Assembly: GCF_003315205.1 (NCBI RefSeq)
Contig: NZ_QNRR01000005.1
Span: 1-64,000, forward strand
Reading direction: 5' to 3'
DNA: 64,000 nt
Origin: Roseimicrobium gellanilyticum
GTDB lineage: Bacteria; Verrucomicrobiota; Verrucomicrobiia; Verrucomicrobiales; Verrucomicrobiaceae
Every line of letters starts with the position of its first letter. The first letter of the stretch is position 1. Positions 44,939 through 50,742 of this stretch are shown here, one piece after another. A model generated the notes under the pieces. The model saw only the letters and a program-made list of their open reading frames with translations, was not told the origin of the DNA and did not search any database. The translations under genes and the position numbers were made by a program.

Positions 44939-45487
44939 ATGGAATCGATGAACCCCACACTTCTTGTGCAATCCGGCTCCTCACCTACGCCTGGTAGCAA
45001 GATATCAGCAGAGCGCATGGTGGATCCGGTGTCAGTGCCTCCGCCTTCGGAGTCGGCGAAGAGAGCCCCAAGGCCATCTTTGCCTTCTCTGAAAACGCGG
45101 TGGGTGTGGCAGACCTCCGCCAAACGCAGCGATCCCGGGACAGTATCTGCAGGTCCCACGCCGCTGTCTTCCGACGGCGTTTGGCGGAAGGTCGTGGAAG
45201 CGCCGGAAAGCCCGGAAGGTCCGGCAGTCCCTCCGCCAGCTTCCGAGTGCGTCCAGCACAAGGCCATCGGAGTGCCGGACAAGCCGGATGTGCTGGCGTC
45301 AATCCCAACCCTTTCATTGGGCTCCACTCAGCAAAGCAAATCCAAGGCCTCCACAAAAAAGGGCAGACGGGTGCTGGAAGTGGCGCCGAATGGCAATGAC
45401 CTCGCCATCATCCTGGTGAGCCTTGGATTCTTTCTGTCTGCCGTACTGTTCGCAATTTTCCGTGTTGTCGCTGCCTCCCACCAGTGA
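44939..45487 (+). CDS. Small Ser/Pro-rich protein with C-terminal membrane anchor
   Basis: The protein has about 182 residues from ATG 44939 (44891 and 44948 are alternatives). The first 140 residues are Ser/Pro/Lys-rich and look disordered; the last 30 contain one membrane helix (LAIILVSLGFFLSAVLFAIF) followed by RVVAASHQ. No family is recognised. It lies 66 bases after the Sel1 gene and faces the TpsB gene, 33 bases from its stop. Coding reality rests on the hydrophobic helix and the conserved strand direction; it may be a tail-anchored component of the cluster. Confidence 0.5.
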   Translation: MESMNPTLLVQSGSSPTPGSKISAERMVDPVSVPPPSESAKRAPRPSLPSLKTRWVWQTSAKRSDPGTVSAGPTPLSSDGVWRKVVEAPESPEGPAVPPPASECVQHKAIGVPDKPDVLASIPTLSLGSTQQSKSKASTKKGRRVLEVAPNGNDLAIILVSLGFFLSAVLFAIFRVVAASHQ

Positions 45488-45520
45488 GTCGCTGTCGCGA
45501 GACACGGAGGTGATGAGGGA

Positions 45521-47176
45521 TCAAAAATCCGACCACACGCGGAAGCTTACAAAGGTCTCGCCTTCAGAGGTGGTGCCCTGCTCGATCAGCGGCCATGCGA
45601 TATCGACGGAACCATTCAGAGTACCGAACAGCCTCACCCGACTGCCAATGCCCAAGCTCGCCAGCTCAAACGTGTCCTGCTGATCTGGCAGGGGTTCGCG
45701 AAGCCACAGACTGCCACCCTCGACAAATCCGTACACCCTCCACTCGTTCACACGCTGACCGCGCTCTTCACGATCGGTGCCGATGAATGACGGGGATTGC
45801 AGCTCCAACGTGCCAAAGAGGCCGCTGTCACCCAGCGCGGTGGATTCGAGGTAGCCACGCACGGTGCCCAGACCACCTCCGGCATACTGCTCGCTGTTGA
45901 TAAGAGGCGAATCGGCAATCTGCCCCTGCGCCTTTCCGAAAACACGGAAGCCGTGTGGCAGGTCGTGTTGATGGGAGACGTCACCACGGAAGTAGATGAA
46001 GGCTCCATCCGCGAGATAGCGTTTGTTGTCGAATTCGATCGGATCGCTGCCCGTGCCGCGCAGGTGGAAGGTCACGTTGGTATTGAACTCCGTGAAGCTC
46101 CTTTTGCCGAGCCAGGAGCCGCCATAGTTGATGCTGATGGGCCAGTACTGGATGGGTGTGGAAAAGGTGTCATCTCCGACGACGACGTCCTCATCAAAAT
46201 TTTTCCAATCCAAACCGAAGCTGAGAGACTGGTAATAATTACCCAGCGAAGGCAGGGTCACCAATCCGCGGACTCCGAGAATCTCACCGCGGCCAGCGAC
46301 CGCAGCACCGCCAAGGGTGGAGACGTCGCTGTCCTGTTTGGTTCCCATGAACATGAGGCTGAAGTTGTCCATGCCGGGCACACGCGCGATGTAATAGCCG
46401 GAGTACACGGTGGCATCCTCAGGCCGTTCTGGGGCAATTTGGAAGCTCGCTCCAATGGAGTGGCCCAGCTGCCAGAGATTGCCATAGCTCAAGGAGGCAT
46501 TGAGGCGCAGCGGCACCGTATCCGGGCTGTAGCGGTTGTTGAACTCAATGCTGCCGTGGAGTGGCAGTGTGTCCTTCACGGTCAGGTCAACGTCCACCGT
46601 TCCGGGCTCAACGCCTGTGCGCAGGGCTGGTGTGACCTGGCGATCCGCTGACTGCATTTTTACCAGATCCTTGGGGACCTCATTGAAATCAGGGACCGCG
46701 CCTTCGGCCAGCGAAGGCGCCATGCGCTTGATGTCGCTGGGCAGGAAGTAGCGGGCGCCATGCACCCTCAGGCGGCCCACCTTGTTCTCAACGACACGCA
46801 ACACAATGATACCGCGCGCTGCCGATTGCTGCGGCACTTCGACAGAAACAGATTGGAACCCCTTGTCATGGTATGCCTTCTCCAATGCGGCACGTGCCTC
46901 CTCCACGTCGTCCACGGTGCGTGCGGGTCCGAGGAAGGGATATACCGCGTTGCCGATTTCCACAGGGCCAAGTTTCTTGGATCCCTGCACACGATATTCA
47001 CGAATATAGATTGCTGGCTGTGTCTCCGCGGAGGCGGAGGGCTCCGTTGCCGCTTGTTCTGCTCCGCTTACGGGGGCTGGGGCGCCGTGGTACATCGCGA
47101 GCATGCATCCCGCGATCCGCAGGGCAGCGCCTGAACGCTGGAAGAAATCCGTCCATCGAGAATCTGGTGAGAACAT
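45521..47176 (-). CDS. TpsB outer-membrane transporter (FhaC/ShlB/HecB family)
   Basis: The protein has 551 residues from ATG 47176 (47269 is an alternative start with a Cys/Ser-rich head). The order is a hydrophobic export signal, POTRA_2-type periplasmic domain (about 55-130; YIREYRVQGSKKLGPVEIG), a second POTRA-like stretch (RVVENKVGRLRVHGARYFL), then a 16-strand-type barrel starting GSIEFNNRYSP. The L6 loop tetrad is visible as GLGTVRGY near residue 448, and the chain ends in Phe (VSFRVWSDF). It would export the giant exoprotein by recognising its TPS domain. It lies on the opposite strand, converging on the exoprotein operon rather than next to it, so pairing rests on proximity and on being the only TpsB here. 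Confidence 0.9.
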   Translation of the reverse strand: MFSPDSRWTDFFQRSGAALRIAGCMLAMYHGAPAPVSGAEQAATEPSASAETQPAIYIREYRVQGSKKLGPVEIGNAVYPFLGPARTVDDVEEARAALEKAYHDKGFQSVSVEVPQQSAARGIIVLRVVENKVGRLRVHGARYFLPSDIKRMAPSLAEGAVPDFNEVPKDLVKMQSADRQVTPALRTGVEPGTVDVDLTVKDTLPLHGSIEFNNRYSPDTVPLRLNASLSYGNLWQLGHSIGASFQIAPERPEDATVYSGYYIARVPGMDNFSLMFMGTKQDSDVSTLGGAAVAGRGEILGVRGLVTLPSLGNYYQSLSFGLDWKNFDEDVVVGDDTFSTPIQYWPISINYGGSWLGKRSFTEFNTNVTFHLRGTGSDPIEFDNKRYLADGAFIYFRGDVSHQHDLPHGFRVFGKAQGQIADSPLINSEQYAGGGLGTVRGYLESTALGDSGLFGTLELQSPSFIGTDREERGQRVNEWRVYGFVEGGSLWLREPLPDQQDTFELASLGIGSRVRLFGTLNGSVDIAWPLIEQGTTSEGETFVSFRVWSDF

Positions 47177-47293
47177 GCGATGCGTAACCCGAAACAGATC
47201 GCTATCTGCCGTGGGGCATCCGGAGCCACAACCCTCCGAGTCTGACGATTCCGTGACAATATCCTGCAAAATAGAGATGGTCGTGGGACTGGG

Positions 47294-48217
47294 TTATGGG
47301 TTGGCTGCGCGCGCGGCTTCGTAAGCTTTCAATGCAGCCGCACGGACCAGATCGTTGTGTGCCGCCCAGCCATGGCGCGCCCGGAAGATTTGGTCCGCCT
47401 TCCACTGGGCGGTTCTCCAGTTGCTCTCGTATTGTGGATCCTCCACATCCTGATTGGGACCACCGATGTCCTGGACAAAATTCTGCTGAATCTCCTGGAT
47501 CGATGCCAGCGCATCGGGAGACGTCTCCACGACTCCAGGGGAGACGTAGCTTACCGGCTTGGAATCTCCAGACGTCTGCTCTGAAGCGCTTGAGGTGGCA
47601 GGTTGGAAGGTGACATCGCCCATCACTGCGGGGTAGTGCACTGGCGGTCTTCCTTGTACGCCCGTTCCTGCAATCGCCGGCTGTCCATCGGAGTCCGGCG
47701 TGGAATTTGTCAGGTCAGCTGCGGTCAGCTCCAGTTCACGGTCCAGCTTGCGAAGTTGGGAGGCGAGATATGCCTCGCGGGATACTCCACGAGGTGGACT
47801 CCAATCTGGGGAGCGGAGAATCTTGCGCTCGAGTTCCGCACGTCGGCTGATGGAGTTCGTCTTCAGGTCGCCTAGCACGATGGATTTGATGGTGGCCTCA
47901 GGACAGCCGACTTCGCGAAGGCGGGCAATATACGTGTCAAAATCCTGGGCCTCCAGTTCGCTCCAGTGGAACTTGCGTACAGGAGTGGGTGACGTGGAGA
48001 TCTTCTTTTCCGGGAAGGATGGAACCACCTGCGAAGCGGTGGTCCGGGGCGCAGAGGTATGAAGGCCCGGACTCGAGAGGCGTGTTTCCTCATCCTCCAA
48101 ACTGCGGAGATGCTGGTGCAATCCCCAGGCCAGTCCCGCCAGATTCATGGCAACTGAAATCATGAGAAGGGGCCAGAGGGTCCCAGGCTTCAGAGGATGT
48201 CGGGCGGAGTTTTTCAT
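47294..48217 (-). CDS. Membrane-anchored verrucomicrobial protein of unknown function
   Basis: The protein has 307 residues from ATG 48217 (48301 is an in-frame but less natural start). A single N-terminal membrane helix (LWPLLMISVAMNLAGLAWGL) is followed by a conserved-looking block WSELEAQDFDTYIARLREV with GCPEATIKSIV. From memory this W-x-E-L-E / YI-x-x-L-R / GCPE-x-T-I pattern recurs in several uncharacterised verrucomicrobial proteins. The rest is polar and Pro/Ser-rich with a C-terminal helix (IFRARHGWAAHNDLVRAAAL). It lies between the PstS-like and TpsB genes on the same strand, downstream of a hairpin. Confidence 0.65.
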   Translation of the reverse strand: MKNSARHPLKPGTLWPLLMISVAMNLAGLAWGLHQHLRSLEDEETRLSSPGLHTSAPRTTASQVVPSFPEKKISTSPTPVRKFHWSELEAQDFDTYIARLREVGCPEATIKSIVLGDLKTNSISRRAELERKILRSPDWSPPRGVSREAYLASQLRKLDRELELTAADLTNSTPDSDGQPAIAGTGVQGRPPVHYPAVMGDVTFQPATSSASEQTSGDSKPVSYVSPGVVETSPDALASIQEIQQNFVQDIGGPNQDVEDPQYESNWRTAQWKADQIFRARHGWAAHNDLVRAAALKAYEAARAANP

Positions 48218-48250
48218 GAGGGGAAGATGCTGAAGGGATTTTTCGCAGAA

Positions 48251-48279
48251 GGGCTGTTGCGGATGAACCGCAACAGCCC
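48251..48279 (-). terminator. Hairpin between the PstS-like gene and its downstream genes
   Basis: A perfect 12-base stem gggctgttgcgg / ccgcaacagccc around atgaa lies 39 bases after the PstS-like stop codon. The minus-strand continuation (ttctgcgaaaaatccc) has no long T-run, so partial termination or attenuation before the TpsB gene is possible. Confidence 0.45.
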
Positions 48280-48317
48280 CCATGCATGCATCAAACGACA
48301 AAGGCCGGCCGTTTGCC

Positions 48318-49655
48318 TTAGTACGCTTCGTTTACGATGAGGCCACCGTCAGCAAGGCGCGAGACGCGCATGGTGCTGAGCTTGAGACCGGAGGTTCCTG
48401 GGAAGCCGTCCAGCGCGCCAGTGAGCTGAGACGCGAAGGCCTCGGCGTCAGAGTTCACGTCCGGACGCGTCATCAGGTGGAGATAACCCCACAGGGAGTA
48501 GCGGCCATTGCGCACATTGTCGGGGGTATAGGTCACGCCGTTGTACTGGCACTCTACTGCACCGTTGAGGATGGCGGTGTTGCCATCCGAGACACCCAGG
48601 TAGCTGAGGTAGTAGCAGGGGCTGCGTCCGTCCTGGCTGAGGCCTTCGGTCGTCGCTGCCACATAGCCTGCCACCGTGCCACCGCTGTTGGAGCCACCGT
48701 TGCCCACGTTGGTGTGGGCGGAGACGTTTTGGCCACCGCGGATGCCCGTGGGGTTCACGGTGATGCTCTGGCTCGCCGTGGCGTCCTCAGTCATGGTGAA
48801 CTGGGTCGTGCTGTCGACGGTCAGGACCTTCGCACCCGGAGGAATGCCAGGGCCGCGAATCGGCTGGTTCACGACGAGGGTCACTCCACCCGCGTGGGTC
48901 ACAACGGGGCTGTCGAGGGTGGTGATCAGCGGATTGGGAACGGTGCCGTTGATTTCCACATTCGCACCGAGCGTGCCGGCGACGGTGGGGGTGTATTGCA
49001 CCACGTTGCTGAATGCGCCGACGCCGGTTTCCGCCATCGTGGTGATACGAGTGCCGGAGCCGCTGTCACGACCCGTGGCAATGACGCCATGGGTTTCATG
49101 AGCACTGTCGCCGGTGAACAGCGCCAGCGGCATGGAGCCGACGATGTACAGGTACTGCGCGAGCTGGGGCGTCACGTTGGTGATCGGAGAGCCCTCGCTG
49201 GTGAAGAACTTGAACGGCAGCACGATGGTCGTGAAGTCATTCAGGGGAACGGCACTGTGCGGAGTGGAGGATTGGAACACGTCCGAGAACGCAATGTCAG
49301 CCGTGTGGTTGAACGTAGACGTCGTAGTGGGGTTTTCGGTGGTGCCGCCAACTGCCACCATGAAGGCAACATTGCTGTTGTTCACGAGGGATCCCACGCC
49401 CGTGGCCGATCCGGACCACGAGGTGTAGATGGTGTAGGTATCAGCTCCGACAACCTTCACAAAGTTGGCGCGTCCGGCGTTGTTGAGCGTCGCGTTGTCT
49501 TTGGTGATGGTGATCGGGGCCGGGAAGATTTGCTGGATCGCATCGTAAATCGATGCACGGCCGGCCGTGGAGCCGGTGATGTACACGTTGATGTTCGCGG
49601 CTTGGGCGGTCATGGCAAAGCCAAGCGCAACAAGCGTCAAGAATTTGGATTTCAT
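48318..49655 (-). CDS. PstS-like periplasmic phosphate-binding-fold protein
   Basis: This 445-residue protein has a signal peptide (MKSKFLTLVALGFAMTAQA). The start of the mature chain, NINVYITGSTAGRASIYDAI, resembles the beginning of the PstS fold. Near residue 196 the motif RDSGSGTR matches the phosphate-loop R-x-D/S-G-S-G-T of PstS. Between about 230 and 330 an insertion of beta-rich, low-complexity sequence (GGVTLVVNQPIRGPGIPPGA) makes it longer than the usual PstS (about 320-350). No pstC, pstA or pstB is nearby, so this protein may not serve an ABC transporter; it could be a surface or periplasmic phosphate catcher. It follows the PEP-CTERM gene by 53 bases on the same strand. Confidence 0.7.
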   Translation of the reverse strand: MKSKFLTLVALGFAMTAQAANINVYITGSTAGRASIYDAIQQIFPAPITITKDNATLNNAGRANFVKVVGADTYTIYTSWSGSATGVGSLVNNSNVAFMVAVGGTTENPTTTSTFNHTADIAFSDVFQSSTPHSAVPLNDFTTIVLPFKFFTSEGSPITNVTPQLAQYLYIVGSMPLALFTGDSAHETHGVIATGRDSGSGTRITTMAETGVGAFSNVVQYTPTVAGTLGANVEINGTVPNPLITTLDSPVVTHAGGVTLVVNQPIRGPGIPPGAKVLTVDSTTQFTMTEDATASQSITVNPTGIRGGQNVSAHTNVGNGGSNSGGTVAGYVAATTEGLSQDGRSPCYYLSYLGVSDGNTAILNGAVECQYNGVTYTPDNVRNGRYSLWGYLHLMTRPDVNSDAEAFASQLTGALDGFPGTSGLKLSTMRVSRLADGGLIVNEAY

Positions 49656-49708
49656 GAAAGGGAGATGAATTCGAATGGAGGAAGAATTGTCCTGGGGAGG
49701 AGTGAAAC

Positions 49709-50572
49709 TCAGGCGACCGCAGGTGCGGTCGCACGCCGGCGGCGCAGGAGCGGGAGGGCGAGACCGAAAGCGAGCAGCAGCGCACGGCTGGGCTCAGGCA
49801 CCACACCGATTCCGGGGGTGATTCCGAAGGTGACAGCACCGGTGTCATCGATGCGGAAGGTGCCTTCGTAGGTCACGTTGGTGGTACCGGAGGAGCCGGC
49901 GAGGAGCCGGTAGAGGTCCAGTGCATTGCCAGGATAGTCGATGCCCGAAGGACTCAGACCCTGTACCTGCACCGGCTGGAACACCTGAAACACAAGGCTG
50001 CTGGTGCCAGTGCCCTCCATGGTGTCCGTCCAGTCCACGTTCGCACCGCTTTGAATCGTATTGTCCCACACGGTCGCGTTGCTGTTGCCCGTCGCTGCGT
50101 TCTGTAGCATGAACTGGCTTTGCAGCGTCTGCATGCGTCCAGCGGCCACCGAGCGGTTGACGCTGTTCACGGAATAGGCAGCGGACTGTGTGTCCGTAGT
50201 GGTCTGTTCGCGTGAGATGTAGGTCGTGTTGGAGGTGTCACCGTTGAAGGTCGTGCCGTTGTTCGTCGGGTTGCCAAAAACAGCCCACTGGAGGCTGGAA
50301 TCGTCAGCCCAGCTGGCGCCGAAGGTGTCACTCAGGAGCGTTCCGAGGTTGCCGACATTGACCGAGAAATCGGAGGTGGCATCACGGTAAAGCGAGGCCT
50401 GGCCGATGTTGATTACGACGTCCTGTCCGACTCCCGCTTTGCGGAATCCGAGGAGAAGGTCACCTTGGTTGTAGGTGACCAACTGAGCTTGTGCAGGTTG
50501 GGCGATAATGGCCAACCCAAGGACAGCCGCTGCCATGGCAGCGAGCTTAAAGAGTCCGGGTCGAGTTTTCAT
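49709..50572 (-). CDS. PEP-CTERM sorted surface protein
   Basis: The protein has 287 residues from ATG 50572; an earlier frame start at 50704 would give 44 residues without a signal. The signal peptide (LAAMAAAVLGLAIIAQPAQA) is followed by a beta-rich, Thr/Asn/Ser-rich body with a single-domain appearance (YNQGDLLLGFRKAGVGQD; WAVFGNPTNNGTTF). The C-terminus is a canonical PEP-CTERM signal: VVPEPSRALLLAFGLALPLL followed by RRRR. Such proteins are processed by an exosortase and often contribute to an extracellular matrix; no exosortase gene is in this window. It is the first gene of the minus-strand set leading to the PstS-like and TpsB genes. Confidence 0.85.
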   Translation of the reverse strand: MKTRPGLFKLAAMAAAVLGLAIIAQPAQAQLVTYNQGDLLLGFRKAGVGQDVVINIGQASLYRDATSDFSVNVGNLGTLLSDTFGASWADDSSLQWAVFGNPTNNGTTFNGDTSNTTYISREQTTTDTQSAAYSVNSVNRSVAAGRMQTLQSQFMLQNAATGNSNATVWDNTIQSGANVDWTDTMEGTGTSSLVFQVFQPVQVQGLSPSGIDYPGNALDLYRLLAGSSGTTNVTYEGTFRIDDTGAVTFGITPGIGVVPEPSRALLLAFGLALPLLRRRRATAPAVA

Positions 50573-50680
50573 ATTGATGAGGGTACTGATGTATGGAGGC
50601 AGTGTAGCCAAACTAGCTGCGGAGTGACCCGCAACCGGGGGCCATGTATCGCGAGTTTCTCTTCGCACGCACCACGCATT

Positions 50681-50698
50681 GGGGAACGATTTCGTCAC
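50681..50698. promoter_or_regulatory. Third motif related to the phoX/exbB sites
   Basis: On the minus strand this reads ggtgacgaaatcgttcccc, sharing acgaaatcgt exactly with the site at 25164. It lies 108 bases upstream of the PEP-CTERM start (minus) and 45 bases upstream of the 50743 start (plus), in the divergent region. Confidence 0.25.
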
Positions 50699-50742
50699 CA
50701 TCAAGACGTCGAAAGTTTGCTTGCGTCAGCCACTGTGATTGC

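Noticed and set aside
48282-49871. 529-residue plus-strand frame opposite the PstS-like gene
   Set aside because: Composition (Gly/Val/His/Arg-rich without hydrophobic order) is that of an antisense frame; the minus-strand gene has a signal peptide and PstS motif.
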